DNA of 52,471 bases from JAANXG01 sp049583715 (GTDB lineage Bacteria > Pseudomonadota > Gammaproteobacteria > Arenicellales > JAANXG01), in contig JBAUWJ010000142.1 of NCBI GenBank assembly GCA_049583715.1, forward strand, positions 1 to 52,471, given 5' to 3'. Made by a program: the position numbers and the translations under genes. Shown here in pieces: positions 7,463-16,841 of the stretch (its first letter is position 1; each line of letters begins with the position of its first letter). The notes beneath the pieces were generated by a model. The model worked only from the letters and a program-made list of their open reading frames with translations. It was not told where the DNA came from and did no database searches.

Positions 7463-9136
7463 TTAGTACGGATAGAGGAGGTCGAGCGTTCGTTGCTTCG
7501 TGGCGGCCTGGGGCTTGCAGGCTTCGAACCAGACGAACGAGCGCGTTGACAATAGCACGCTGGTGGCCTCCATGACGCGTTCGTCGCGGGCGTGGGGGCG
7601 ATGCACCAGATATGTCCCCATGGGCAGATACAGACTCTTGTCGCACAGAAGCGACAGGGTTCGCCTGTCGGCACTCTCGCTGACCAGCAGCAGCGCGGGG
7701 CTGCGCGCAGCGTCGGGTGGCCGGTCCGCTCCGAGACGGCCAATGAGCACCGGCTCGGCCCCGGCCCTGAGCATTCTGAGCCCGAGTGACAGTTTGTTGT
7801 CGTGGTCGGTCTGCGCCCAATGCACGTAACCGATACGCCACTCGCCGGAGCGGCCGGCCCGGACGGCGATCAGCTCTCCGACGGACATGCCTCCGGCGAA
7901 CTGGTCTCCACCGACCGTCATCCTGAGCCCCCGCTCACTCTCATCGGCGATCTCCCAGTGACGGACGATGCCCTCGAGGCTGTCACTGCCCGTTCGTTCT
8001 CCTCCGGCTCCCTTGAGCACCTGGAGAAAGGAGGGTTCCGCGCCGGCCAGCTCGACGCGCAGGGGCCTGAACTGGTTGAGCGCGACGCAGACCGACTTCA
8101 ATCCAGTGACCACGTCGCAGGGCCGGTAGGTTCTTGTCCGGGTACTATTGCGCACGGGATGCAGCCCCCAGCTCACGATCACGCGTCGCAGCAGCTCGAG
8201 GGGCTCCATCTCCCTGGCCATCTCCCTGGCCATGGACTCCGGCTTATCCTCCAGGCTCGCCGCCTTCTTCGCGGCTCTCTCATGCTGCAGTTTCAGCCTG
8301 TCCACCATTTCTCTGGTGATGAGCCACTTCTCGTTGAATGCGGGGCGGATCCTGCTGTTCGCCAGAGCCGGCGTCGCCGCCCGGTCGAGTGCCGGATCCA
8401 CGATGAACACGCATCGTCCCGGATCCGCCGACACCGTTGTCAGGGATGCGAACGCGGCCCAGTCGTCGAGCTGCGCGTAGATTTTCGCGAGACTCCGGAA
8501 GGGATAGCGGTAGGGATCGCTCAAGCCGAGCAGCAGAACCCGCTTGTAGAGGTGCTCCACGGTTTGTGACGGCTGGTCGGGAGAAACCGGCGTGTCCTGC
8601 ACGCCCTCCGAATGAGCCATGTTGTAGAACTTGTGGATATCCAGCCAGACGCCCGGCCTGACCTTCGCATAGTGCTCGTAGTTCGTGAGCAGGTGCTCTG
8701 CCAGGCTGTTGATGCCCCAGTAGCAGGAGCACAGAAGGTAGGTAGCGTCCTTATGTACTGCGTCCCTCGTGGACGCGAGGTCCGCCGCCACCCGCATATA
8801 GCAGGCAGCAAGCGACCAGTAGCTCTGTGCGCACTTGCGGAAGAGCTTCTCTTTATCAGGGTGCAGAGGGAGGGACAAGCCGGCCAGGGATTTGTCCGGG
8901 TCGGGCCCCGCCGAGGCCAGCTCCTGACGGCATATCTCCGTGGATCGGAATCGCACGTCGGTGGGCAAAGCAGCGAGTCGGACCTTCTCGAGAATCGCTT
9001 CCACTCGTTGCGCACGCAACGCGGGCTCCGGCTCGGACGATTCCTTGAGCCAGGCACGCACGACGGACGGCTTCGGGACTTCGCTGGCCTGCGTCACCGT
9101 AGTCGCGACACTGTCGGTTTGATGCGACCGCTTCAT
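7463..9136 (-). CDS. Cytoplasmic protein with PilZ-like C-terminal region
   Basis: About 557 residues, without signal peptide or membrane helix. The first 300 residues look helical (for example SYWSLAACYMRVAADLAS) and end in a charged stretch with the short repeat MAREMAREM. The C-terminal 230 residues are beta-rich and contain two elements of a PilZ cyclic-di-GMP site: RxxxR in RNSTR (331-335, counted from the GTG at 9142) and DxSxxG in DESERG (400-405). These are followed by VGELIAVR and EWRIGYVHW, as in PilZ barrels. Cyclic-di-GMP binding is therefore plausible but not proven, because the two motifs are farther apart than usual. ATG 9136 is preferred over GTG 9142 because GGGGGTG lies just upstream. 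Confidence 0.75.
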   Translation of the reverse strand: MKRSHQTDSVATTVTQASEVPKPSVVRAWLKESSEPEPALRAQRVEAILEKVRLAALPTDVRFRSTEICRQELASAGPDPDKSLAGLSLPLHPDKEKLFRKCAQSYWSLAACYMRVAADLASTRDAVHKDATYLLCSCYWGINSLAEHLLTNYEHYAKVRPGVWLDIHKFYNMAHSEGVQDTPVSPDQPSQTVEHLYKRVLLLGLSDPYRYPFRSLAKIYAQLDDWAAFASLTTVSADPGRCVFIVDPALDRAATPALANSRIRPAFNEKWLITREMVDRLKLQHERAAKKAASLEDKPESMAREMAREMEPLELLRRVIVSWGLHPVRNSTRTRTYRPCDVVTGLKSVCVALNQFRPLRVELAGAEPSFLQVLKGAGGERTGSDSLEGIVRHWEIADESERGLRMTVGGDQFAGGMSVGELIAVRAGRSGEWRIGYVHWAQTDHDNKLSLGLRMLRAGAEPVLIGRLGADRPPDAARSPALLLVSESADRRTLSLLCDKSLYLPMGTYLVHRPHARDERVMEATSVLLSTRSFVWFEACKPQAATKQRTLDLLYPY

Positions 9137-9268
9137 TATCACCCCCGTCCGTCTGTCAGGACGTACCTTATGGCCCGGAATCTTACCCGAAACCGGGCTC
9201 GAAAAGGACTCCTCGGATTCCGTCCGTCGGGGTCTTAGTACCCGTTATCGGCCTTGAGCATCTACCCG

Positions 9269-11044
9269 TCAGGGCATCCCGCTTTCCTCGGAAGCCGCAT
9301 CGTGATTGAAAAGCTCCTCAAGCTCTTTGGCTGCCTTCTTGGCGAGGTAGATCATCTTCTCCTGGTCGGTGTGGGAATCGTGGTCTCGTTGCAGTCGCGC
9401 CTCGTCGTGCCGCTCGAAGGTCGCCACGACATTCCGGGCCTCGTGGTCGCGCAACCCCAGCTCCTTGAGCACGCCCTCGGCCATCTTCAAGCTCGAATGG
9501 AACACCTCCCGCCAGACGACAATGCCACCGATGTCCATGAGCTGATAGGCGTGTCTTCGATTCCGGGCCCGGGCCAGGATCTTCAATTGCGGAAAATTCT
9601 CCCGGACGACTCGCGCAGTGCGAATGGAGGCTTCGACATCGTCTATCGCCAGGACGAACACCGATGCGCTGCCGGCATTGGCAGCTCGCAGCATGTCCAG
9701 GCGGGACGCGTCGCCGTAATAGATCTTGCTGCCGTACCGCCGGATGAAATCGACGTGCTCGGAGCTGGAGTCGAGCGCCGTGAAGGGGATCCGCTTGGCA
9801 CGCAGGATACGGGCGACGATCTGTCCGACACGCCCGAACCCGGCAATGATCACCTGGTTGTCCTGCTGGCGTATCTCGTCGTAGGCGGGAGGAGCGGGTC
9901 CGGGCCGCAGCAGTATGCCGACCAGCAGGTAGATCAACGGCGTCGCGGCCATGGAGAGAGTCACCACCACGACCAGCAGGTTCGCCAGGTTTCCGGAAAC
10001 CAGCTTTACCGCCACGGCGGACCCGAGCAGGACGAACGCGAATTCGCCGCCCTGAGGGATTGCGGACGCCAGTCGCAGACTTTGCGGCCAGCCCAGGCCG
10101 CCGGCGCGCCCGAGGATCATCAGCACGATGAACTTCACCGCCAGGAGACCTGCTACCAGGACGATCACCAGGTACCACTGCGCATGGATCAGGCCCAGAT
10201 TCAAAGACATGCCGACGGAGATGAAGAACAGGCCGAGCAGTATGCCCTTGAAGGGATCGATGTCGGCTTCCAGGGCGTGGCGATACTCGGAGTCGGCCAA
10301 CAGAACACCGGCCAGGAAGGCGCCCAGCGCCATGGACAGGCCGGCGGCATCCATCAGCACGGCGGTCCCCGCCACCGTCAGCAGTGCCATTGCCGTGAAA
10401 AGCTCCTGAACCCGGGTTTGTGCAATCCACCGGAACACGTAGTAGAGGACGTACCGTCCCCCCAGTATCACGGCGGCGATCACGAGGACCGCCTTGCCGG
10501 CGGCCCACAACGAGAAGTGTGCGGAACCGGGTTGGGCGGCCCCGATCAGCGGGATCAGGGCCAGGGCGGGGATGGCCGCGATGTCCTGGAACAGCAGCAC
10601 CGAGAAGGCGGCGCGTCCATGGCGGGTGGTCAGCTCCTGCTTCTCTCCGAGGAGCTGGAGGGCGAAGGCGGTGGAGGAGAGCGACAGGGTGAAGCCCACC
10701 ACGGTGGCCTGGACCCAGTCGAGACCGAGGACACGGGCCAGCGGCATCAGCAGGGCGGAGGTTACCAGCACCTGTCCGGCGCCGAGGCCGATCACGGATT
10801 TGCGCATCACCCACAGGCGCTTGGGTTGAAGCTCCAGTCCGATGACGAAAAGCAGCAGCACGACACCGAATTGCGCGAATTGAAATATCTCCCCGACGTC
10901 GCTGATCAGTCCCATGCCCGAAGGCCCGATGACGACGCCGGCGGCGAGATAGCCGAGTACGGCCCCGAGGCCCACCCGTTTGAATATGGGCACCAGGATT
11001 ACTGCGGCGAGCAGGAACAAGGTGGCTTGTTGAATGAATCCCAA
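9269..11044 (-). CDS. CPA2-family K+/H+ antiporter with RCK (TrkA-N) domain, Kef-type
   Basis: A 591-residue inner-membrane transporter. About 12 hydrophobic helices fill residues 1-380, including GVVLLLFVIGLELQPKRLW and the conserved GEFAFVLLG region of CPA2 exchangers. A cytosolic nucleotide-binding RCK domain follows from about 400, with the Rossmann motif IIAGFGRVGQ and YYGDASRLDML. Kef systems release K+ in exchange for H+ during electrophile stress, gated by glutathione adducts; whether this one is glutathione-gated cannot be told. No KefF/KefG ancillary protein gene lies beside it. Translation appears to start at TTG 11044, preceded by GGAGAAG. It is apparently monocistronic. Confidence 0.9.
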   Translation of the reverse strand: MGFIQQATLFLLAAVILVPIFKRVGLGAVLGYLAAGVVIGPSGMGLISDVGEIFQFAQFGVVLLLFVIGLELQPKRLWVMRKSVIGLGAGQVLVTSALLMPLARVLGLDWVQATVVGFTLSLSSTAFALQLLGEKQELTTRHGRAAFSVLLFQDIAAIPALALIPLIGAAQPGSAHFSLWAAGKAVLVIAAVILGGRYVLYYVFRWIAQTRVQELFTAMALLTVAGTAVLMDAAGLSMALGAFLAGVLLADSEYRHALEADIDPFKGILLGLFFISVGMSLNLGLIHAQWYLVIVLVAGLLAVKFIVLMILGRAGGLGWPQSLRLASAIPQGGEFAFVLLGSAVAVKLVSGNLANLLVVVVTLSMAATPLIYLLVGILLRPGPAPPAYDEIRQQDNQVIIAGFGRVGQIVARILRAKRIPFTALDSSSEHVDFIRRYGSKIYYGDASRLDMLRAANAGSASVFVLAIDDVEASIRTARVVRENFPQLKILARARNRRHAYQLMDIGGIVVWREVFHSSLKMAEGVLKELGLRDHEARNVVATFERHDEARLQRDHDSHTDQEKMIYLAKKAAKELEELFNHDAASEESGMP

Positions 11045-11224
11045 AGTCGACTTCTCCGGTTGTGGGTGACGGTGGCATTATGTGGGAAGGCGGTCCTGAT
11101 GCGTTGTGGCATGCGGACGTGGCGGATCCCCGATTTTTCGGCAGGGAGTGGAGGCTCCCACAGGATTGTCATAAATCACATTGAAATATCTCTATAAAAC
11201 TTTGAACTAAATGCTATATTTTTG

Positions 11225-11253
11225 AACCTGAGAAGCTACTTCAGGTTGCTTTT
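11225..11253 (+). other. Hairpin with short U-tract in a 400-bp gap
   Basis: AACCTG (11225-11230) pairs with CAGGTT (11242-11247), and an inner AAG/CTT pairing closes a CTA loop; GCTTTT follows. The gap 11045-11453 is AT-rich at 11160-11225. No gene lies upstream on this strand, so it may be a leader hairpin of the 11454 gene or the end of a short RNA. I see no coding sequence in the gap. Confidence 0.4.
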
Positions 11254-11453
11254 CACGTGCTTCCGGGGAGGTAAATCTCCCGAAATGAGGAGACGCCGAC
11301 CGGGTCCAGCGACCGGCGAGGAGCTGGAAACCCGCGGTGCGGCGTCTAGAATACTGAAGAGAAACACCGGCCGACTGAAGTCTTGTCGACGCCGGGGTGT
11401 CCGGCTGGTGCGGTGCGCCTTCGCAGCACAGGGCCAGCAAGGAGGTGTCGGGG

Positions 11454-11957
11454 ATGTTCAGAACGATCTGGCAGATCATGCACAGCGCGTACACGCGACG
11501 TCGGTCCGGTATCGACGTCGCCGACATCGAGCACCTGCGCGCCGACCTCAGGTTCAGATTGGCCCTGGTGGAGTACGCTTACTTTGGCGCAAGCGGGAAG
11601 AGAGTGGCCCGCTCCACCGCCGAGTTGAAGTCCCTGTTGGGTGACAAGGCAATGCACCGCTATCTCAAGAGCCTGGACCCCGACCTGCGCACCCAGTTCG
11701 TCGAACGCTTCCAGGGCTCGAGACGTGAGTCCGGGACGCACTCGCGGCCGCGTCCCCGCACCGGACCGCAGAGCAGTCGGAAGGATTCCAGCACGCTGAC
11801 CTTGACGTCGTCCCGCGCGCCCGCAGCCCTGGGTTCCAACGTCGTCCCGATACACCACGCCGCCAGGAAGACGGGCACCGCCGGGGGAGGCGACCCGGTT
11901 TCGCAACGCACCTTTGATTCTCCGGACGACCGCTCCGCCGACGAACCCGCACGTTGA
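11454..11957 (+). CDS. Protein of unknown function
   Basis: A 167-residue protein, not recognised. The ATG at 11454 is favoured because GGAGG lies 8 nt before it; the frame stays open upstream to 11397. Residues 1-85 look like a compact helical domain (MFRTIWQIMHSAYTRRRSGI, then DIEHLRADLRFRLALVEYAYF and DKAMHRYLKSLDPDLRTQFVERF). The second half is rich in Ser, Arg, Pro and Thr and is probably disordered. There is no membrane helix or signal peptide. It stands alone between the antiporter and the catabolic cluster. The disordered half might be out-of-frame readout of a shorter gene, so the C-terminus is less certain. Confidence 0.6.
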   Translation: MFRTIWQIMHSAYTRRRSGIDVADIEHLRADLRFRLALVEYAYFGASGKRVARSTAELKSLLGDKAMHRYLKSLDPDLRTQFVERFQGSRRESGTHSRPRPRTGPQSSRKDSSTLTLTSSRAPAALGSNVVPIHHAARKTGTAGGGDPVSQRTFDSPDDRSADEPAR

Positions 11958-12358
11958 GCCGCGGCCGGGTGCGCCCGTAGGGGGAGCCCGGGAGTCTTCA
12001 ATCGTCTCCAGGCCGACGGGGCCGGACAGCCCGTGCGTAAAGCTTCCTCGCGCTCGCAACCGTGGCGTATGGCTGCCCGACCGTGTGACGTTCCCACGCA
12101 CGGCCGCTGCTATCGCGGTCACCATGCGTGATACTATGCCCCGCGTCACTGTGCGCATCAATGAAGCCCCCGGATACAAGGTGTTTGTATGGGTATACGA
12201 GCACGAATGCCTGTTGGCCGTTGCCGCACGGGAACCGGATGCGCGTGGTCGTCGCGTCCGCTCTCCCATGTCAGTGAGTCGAGTACATTTGAAGAAAGAC
12301 GAGCCGGCGCCGACAGCCGGGGCCGGGATAACAATGTCAAGAGAACGAGGACCAACGC
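11958..12358. other. Gap without a recognised gene
   Basis: 400 bp before the glutamine-synthetase-like gene. Frames on both strands give low-complexity Arg/Pro/Ser-rich translations and look spurious. Its last part must carry the promoter and ribosome-binding site (ACGAGG at 12345-12350) of the next gene; I see no clear -35/-10 pair. Confidence 0.5.
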
Positions 12359-13729
12359 ATGGTTTCGACTAGAGAAGTAAAGACCGCCGCCGACGCCCGC
12401 CGCATTGTCGAGGAACGCAACGCCGAGTACGTGAAGGTCGGCGTGTTTGACGTGGACGGCGTCATGCGGGGCAAGTACATGGGGCGCGACAAGTTTCTCT
12501 CGGCTCTCGACAAGGGCTTCGGATTCTGTGACGTGGTCCTCGGCTGGGACTGCAACGACCAGCAGTACGACAACACGACCTACACGGGCTGGCATACGGC
12601 CTATCCGGACGCCTGGGTCAGGCTGGTCCCGGAGAGCTGTCGAACCATTCCCTTCGAGCAGGATCGCCTGCTGTTCCTCGGAGAGTTCACCGACAAGGCG
12701 GAGAGCATCTGTCCGAGGGGCGTGTTGAGACGAGTGCTGTCACGCGCTGAATCCATGGGGCTTCGCGGTTTCGCGGCGTTCGAGTACGAGTTCTTTCTGT
12801 TTGACGAGACGCCGCATTCCGTGCGCGAGAAGAACTACAAGAATCTGCGCAACATCACCCCGGGCTATTTCGGCTACTCGGTCCTGCGCAGCTCGGTGCT
12901 GGCGGAGTTCTACGAGGAGCTGCTCAGCATCTGCACGGCGATGGATTTTCCCCTCGAGGGTCTGCATACGGAGACGGGACCGGGGGTTCTGGAGGCGGCG
13001 ATCTCTGTGGATGCGGCGCTGGAGGCGGCCGACAAGGCCGCCCTGTTCAAGACCTTCACCAAGGTCATCGCCCAACGCGCGGGCTGGATGGCCTCGTTCA
13101 TGGCCAAGTGGTCGCCCAACTGGCCGGGACAAAGCGGCCATATCCACATCTCGCTGCAGCGCCAGGACGGCTCCCCGGTGTTCTACGACGACGCCGCACC
13201 GGACACCATGAGCGAGACCATGCGCCACTTCATCGGCGGCCAGCAGGCCCTGATGCCCGAGCTGTTGTCGATGGTGGCCTGCACCGTGAATTCCTATACC
13301 AGGTTGATTCCGGGGTTCTGGGCTCCGACGGAAGCGAGCTGGGGCATGGAGAACCGCACCTGTGCGCTGCGTGCGATCCGCGGGGGACCGAAGTCCCAGC
13401 GCGTCGAATACCGTATCGCCAGCGCCGATCTCAACCCCTATATTGCCTTGTCGGCGGCCCTGGCCTCCGGTCTGTGGGGCATCGAGCACAAGATAGAGCC
13501 GGACGAGCCGATCTCCGGGAACGCCTATACGCAGACCTTCCCCCCGGAGCGCAAGCTGCCGGCCACCCTCATGGAGGCCGCCGGGCGTCTTCGCGGCTCG
13601 CAGGCCGCCCGGGAGTTGTTCGGAGACGATTTCGTCGAGCACTACGCGGCAACCCGGGAGTGGGAGGAGCGCGAGTTCCGCAAGGCGATTACGGACTGGG
13701 AGCTGCAGCGCTACTTTGAAATTATCTAG
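12359..13729 (+). CDS. Glutamine synthetase family protein (probable gamma-glutamyl-amine ligase)
   Basis: A 456-residue member of the glutamine synthetase superfamily. The beta-grasp N-terminal domain reads VKVGVFDVDGVMRGK. The catalytic domain has the metal-binding glutamate in FEYEFF, GHIHIS for ATP and metal, NSYTRLIPGFWAP for glutamate and ATP, and RVEYRIASADLNPY. Divergence from housekeeping GlnA, and the catabolic neighbours, point to a PuuA-like enzyme that ligates glutamate to an amine or amino alcohol using ATP; the substrate is unknown. ATG 12359 has ACGAGG 8 nt upstream. A hairpin follows the gene, and the iron alcohol dehydrogenase gene starts 300 bp later, so it may have its own transcript. 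Confidence 0.85.
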   Translation: MVSTREVKTAADARRIVEERNAEYVKVGVFDVDGVMRGKYMGRDKFLSALDKGFGFCDVVLGWDCNDQQYDNTTYTGWHTAYPDAWVRLVPESCRTIPFEQDRLLFLGEFTDKAESICPRGVLRRVLSRAESMGLRGFAAFEYEFFLFDETPHSVREKNYKNLRNITPGYFGYSVLRSSVLAEFYEELLSICTAMDFPLEGLHTETGPGVLEAAISVDAALEAADKAALFKTFTKVIAQRAGWMASFMAKWSPNWPGQSGHIHISLQRQDGSPVFYDDAAPDTMSETMRHFIGGQQALMPELLSMVACTVNSYTRLIPGFWAPTEASWGMENRTCALRAIRGGPKSQRVEYRIASADLNPYIALSAALASGLWGIEHKIEPDEPISGNAYTQTFPPERKLPATLMEAAGRLRGSQAARELFGDDFVEHYAATREWEEREFRKAITDWELQRYFEII

Positions 13730-13783
13730 CAGGATGCGGCAGGAGGGCTTTCCTGTCCCCTGTTGAAGGGATGAGCTCAACAT

Positions 13784-13812
13784 GCCGGGTCCGGTACATG
13801 TCCGAACCCGGC
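13784..13812 (+). terminator. GC-rich hairpin after the glutamine-synthetase-like gene
   Basis: GCCGGGT (13784-13790) pairs with ACCCGGC (13806-13812), with an inner CGG/CCG pairing. There is no U-tract. Its place 55 nt after the stop suggests termination or transcript-end protection. Confidence 0.45.
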
Positions 13813-14029
13813 TGCGCTGAATCAAGCACTTATCGTGCCTGGTTTGCGGCGGGATATCCGTGTTCCGCCCTGTCGGGCCGTCTTTCAACAGCCTGCCGGG
13901 GCGGAATCATCCAAGGGTCGCGGCGGTCCGCTTGACGCCGGATTGTCGCGACCACGGGGCGCGATCCGCTCGCCGGCGCACGGTCGCACCGCCAAGAGTT
14001 TCTTTACACATCGGGTACGGGTGAACCTC

Positions 14030-15208
14030 ATGAATCAAGCAGAGAGCTATTTTGGAAACTGGAACTATCCGACGCCGATCCGCTTCGGCGCGGGGCGTGT
14101 CGGCGAGCTGCCGGCTGCCTGCCGGGAGCTCGGCATCAGCCGCCCGCTGCTGGTGACCGATTCGGGCCTCGGTGAGTCGGAGATTGTTCGCCGTAGCGTG
14201 GCATTCTGCGAAGAGGCCGGGCTGCCGTGCGCCGTCTTCAGCAAGGTTCAGGGTAATCCCATCGAGCTGAACGTCACCGACGGCGTGCGTGCCTTCCGGG
14301 AAGGAGACCACGACGGCGTGATCGCTTTCGGTGGTGGCTCCGGCCTCGACGCCGCCAAGGCCGTGGCCCTGATGGTGGGGCAGCAACGGCCCATCTGGGA
14401 TTTCGAGGACCGCGAGGACTGGTGGACCCGGGTCGACGAGGCCGGCATGGCACCGGTGGTGGCCGTACCGACGACGTCCGGCACCGGCTCCGAAGTGGGA
14501 CGGTCGTCGGTGGTTACGGACGAGAGGGACCATACCAAGAAGATCATCTTCCATCCGAAGATGTTGCCAGGGCGCGTCATACTGGATCCGGAGCTGACGG
14601 TCGGCTTGCCCGCCGGCGTCACGGCGGCGGTCGGGATGGACGCGCTGTCACACAACCTCGAGGCCCTGTGCAGCCCGACATTCCATCCCATGGCGGAGGG
14701 CATCGCATTGAAGGGCATGCAGCTCATTCACGGGGCGCTGCCCGCGGCGTACCGGGATGGTTCGGACCTGAAAGCCAGGAGCGAGATGCTGGTGGCATCG
14801 AGCATGGGCGCCACTGCGTTCCAGAAAGGCCTGGGCGCGATGCATGCCTTGAGCCATCCCTGCGGGGCGCTGATGAATACCCACCACGGGCTCACCAACG
14901 CGGTGGTGATGCCTTATGTCCTGGTATTCAACCGGCCCGCCATCGAGGGGAAGATGACCACTCTGGCGGCCTACATCGGGCTGCCCGATCCGTCCTTCCA
15001 GGCTGTTCTCGACTGGATCCTGGGGCTGCGGCGCACGATAGGGATTCCGAACACCCTGGCGGACCTCGGGGTGACGGAGGAGCGGATCGACGAGTTGACG
15101 GCCAAGGCGGTGGTGGATCCCGCCGGAGGCTGCAATCCCATACCCCTGAATGCGTCGAACCTCGCCCAGCTGTACCGCGATGCGATCAACGGGAACCTGC
15201 CCGCATAA
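14030..15208 (+). CDS. Iron-containing (group III) alcohol dehydrogenase
   Basis: A 392-residue NAD(P)-dependent dehydrogenase. The nucleotide-binding motif is GGGSGLDAAKAVAL, followed by PTTSGTGSEV. The metal site is DALSHNLEAL with the later histidines in MHALSHPCGALMNTHHG, as in Fe-ADHs that oxidise or reduce primary alcohols, hydroxy acids or lactaldehyde-like compounds. ATG 14030 is chosen; an in-frame GTG lies at 14021 and the longer frame to 13835 has no homology-like sequence. It is the first gene of a tight operon, with the SDR gene 6 bp on. Iron ADHs beside glutamine-synthetase-like ligases often act on amino-alcohol side chains; that link is inference here. Confidence 0.9.
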   Translation: MNQAESYFGNWNYPTPIRFGAGRVGELPAACRELGISRPLLVTDSGLGESEIVRRSVAFCEEAGLPCAVFSKVQGNPIELNVTDGVRAFREGDHDGVIAFGGGSGLDAAKAVALMVGQQRPIWDFEDREDWWTRVDEAGMAPVVAVPTTSGTGSEVGRSSVVTDERDHTKKIIFHPKMLPGRVILDPELTVGLPAGVTAAVGMDALSHNLEALCSPTFHPMAEGIALKGMQLIHGALPAAYRDGSDLKARSEMLVASSMGATAFQKGLGAMHALSHPCGALMNTHHGLTNAVVMPYVLVFNRPAIEGKMTTLAAYIGLPDPSFQAVLDWILGLRRTIGIPNTLADLGVTEERIDELTAKAVVDPAGGCNPIPLNASNLAQLYRDAINGNLPA

Positions 15209-15214
15209 CGAATC

Positions 15215-15952
15215 ATGCGACTGAAGAACAAGACCGTCTTCGCGACCGCCTCCGGCGCGGGAATCGGGCGCGCCTCGGTGCTGGCCATGGCACGCGAAGG
15301 CGCGAGAGTGTACGCGACGGACGTCGACGAGGCGGCCCTCGATTCGCTGGCCCGTGAATCCGACAACATAACCACCTTCGTTATGGATGCGCTGGACCGC
15401 GATGCGATCGGGCGCGCCGTGGACCGCGCCGGCGCGCCCGACGTGCTGTTCAACTGCACCGGGTTCGTGCATCACGGCACCATTCTCGACGCCAGCGACG
15501 AGGACTTCGACTTCTCCTTCAATCTCAACGTCAAGGCGCATTTCCGGATCATCCGGGCCTTCCTGCCGGCCATGCTCGAGAACGGCGGCGGCTCCATCGT
15601 GAACATGGCCTCGGTGGCTTCCAGCATCAAAGGCACCGTGAACCGCTGCGTGTACAGCGCCACCAAGGGCGCCGTGATCGGGCTCACCAAGACTGTCGCC
15701 GCCGATTTCATCGGCCGGGGCATTCGCTGCAACGCGGTCTGTCCGGGCTCGGTGGATACGCCCTCGCTGCGCGAGCGCATGCGGGCCCGGGGCGACTATG
15801 AAGCGGCGCGCAAGGCCTTCGTCGCCCGCGCGCCCATGGGCCGCATGGCCACGGCCGAGGAGGTGGCGGAGCTGGTGGTGTACCTCGCCGGCGACGAGTC
15901 CGCCTTCGTCACCGGACAGACGCACATCATCGACGGCGGCTGGTCGCTGTGA
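15215..15952 (+). CDS. SDR-family dehydrogenase, DHRS6/2-keto-3-deoxy-L-fuconate dehydrogenase-like
   Basis: A 245-residue classical short-chain dehydrogenase. The cofactor motif reads TASGAGIG (residues 10-17). An acidic residue follows the second strand (YATDVDE), indicating NAD+. FNCTGFVHHG is the NAG-equivalent. The catalytic Ser (SVASSIKG), Tyr and Lys (YSATKG) are present, and DTPSLRERMRARG and GQTHIIDGGWSL close the domain. The FVHHGTILD and VNRCVYSATK segments closely recall DHRS6/BDH2 (R-3-hydroxybutyrate dehydrogenase) and bacterial 2-keto-3-deoxy-L-fuconate dehydrogenases. It probably oxidises a secondary hydroxyl of a small hydroxy acid. It lies between the iron ADH (6-bp gap) and a dehydrogenase starting 1 nt after its stop. 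Confidence 0.9.
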   Translation: MRLKNKTVFATASGAGIGRASVLAMAREGARVYATDVDEAALDSLARESDNITTFVMDALDRDAIGRAVDRAGAPDVLFNCTGFVHHGTILDASDEDFDFSFNLNVKAHFRIIRAFLPAMLENGGGSIVNMASVASSIKGTVNRCVYSATKGAVIGLTKTVAADFIGRGIRCNAVCPGSVDTPSLRERMRARGDYEAARKAFVARAPMGRMATAEEVAELVVYLAGDESAFVTGQTHIIDGGWSL

Positions 15953-15953
15953 C

Positions 15954-16841
15954 ATGAAGCGCGTCGGCTTCGTCGGTGCCGGTGTCATGGGCCACGGCAT
16001 GGCGTCCCGCCTCCTGGCCGCGGGGTACGCCGTGACCGTCATCGCGCACCGCAACCGCGGGCCCATAGACGACCTGATCTCGAAAGGCGCCAGCGAGGCA
16101 TCCGGCTACGTCGAGCTGGCCGGCGCCAGCGACGTCGTCATTCTGTGCGTGAGCAACTCCCGGGTCGTGGAGCAGGTCGTCGAGGCCCTGAAACCCGGCC
16201 TGCGTCCGGGAATGATGATCATCGATACCGGGACTTCGAGTCCGGGCTCCACGCGTGCGGTACACCGGGCCCTGGCGGCGATGGAAGTCTCCTTCGTCGA
16301 ATCGCCGGTCACCGGCGGCGTCAAGCAGGCCGCGGCCGGCGAGCTCGGTGCCCTGGTCGGCGCGGACCCGCCGGCTTTCGAGGGCGCCCGCCCGCTGCTG
16401 GAGGTGATGTGCAGGACCGTTCACCACTTCGGACCGCCCGGGACCGGCAACACCGCCAAGCTGCTCAACAACTACATGGTCTTCGGCATCGCGGCGCTGG
16501 TCATCGAGGCTTTCGGCAAGGCCCGGGAGGCAGGCGTCGATTGGCAAAAGCTCTATGACGTCGTGATCTGCGGGTCCGCCGACTCCGGGGTGCTGCGGCG
16601 AATCGTCGGTCACGCGCTCGAAGGCGACTACGGCGGCTACGTGTTCAGTGTTGAGAACTCGCTGAAGGACATTCAGTACTTCGGCGAGCTGTCCGAGTCC
16701 ATGGGCGGCGTGTCCGAGCTGGCCGCGGCCGTGACGCATATCTTCGAAAAAGCCGTGGCTGAAGGGCACGGCGAGCGTCGCCTCAGTGAGCTCCTGTCGC
16801 CGGATTTGAATGCCGCCATTCAAAGAGGTGCCCGCGAATGA
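15954..16841 (+). CDS. 3-hydroxyisobutyrate dehydrogenase-like NAD(P) oxidoreductase
   Basis: A 295-residue beta-hydroxyacid dehydrogenase. The Rossmann motif is GFVGAGVMGHGMA. The substrate-site DTGTSSPGSTR lies near residue 95. SPVTGGVKQAAAGELGALVG is the GG-containing loop, and the catalytic lysine lies in GNTAKLLNNY. Family members oxidise 3-hydroxyisobutyrate, tartronate semialdehyde or similar acids. ATG 15954 lies one base after the SDR stop, and the gene ends in an ATGA overlap with the enolase-superfamily gene. It is therefore translationally coupled within the catabolic operon. The frame extends upstream to 15798 but only as an overlap with the SDR gene. Confidence 0.9.
   Translation: MKRVGFVGAGVMGHGMASRLLAAGYAVTVIAHRNRGPIDDLISKGASEASGYVELAGASDVVILCVSNSRVVEQVVEALKPGLRPGMMIIDTGTSSPGSTRAVHRALAAMEVSFVESPVTGGVKQAAAGELGALVGADPPAFEGARPLLEVMCRTVHHFGPPGTGNTAKLLNNYMVFGIAALVIEAFGKAREAGVDWQKLYDVVICGSADSGVLRRIVGHALEGDYGGYVFSVENSLKDIQYFGELSESMGGVSELAAAVTHIFEKAVAEGHGERRLSELLSPDLNAAIQRGARE

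Noticed and set aside
8200..8240. Short tandem repeat encoding MAREMAREM
   Set aside because: Two in-frame copies within a coding region; ordinary low-complexity duplication.
9254..11197. 647-codon plus-strand frame
   Set aside because: Exact antisense of the Kef-type antiporter; its translation is low-complexity Gln/His/Gly-rich, as expected for the complement of a GC-rich membrane gene.
12740..13888. 382-codon minus-strand frame
   Set aside because: Antisense of the glutamine-synthetase-like gene; Arg/Gly/His-rich and without motifs.
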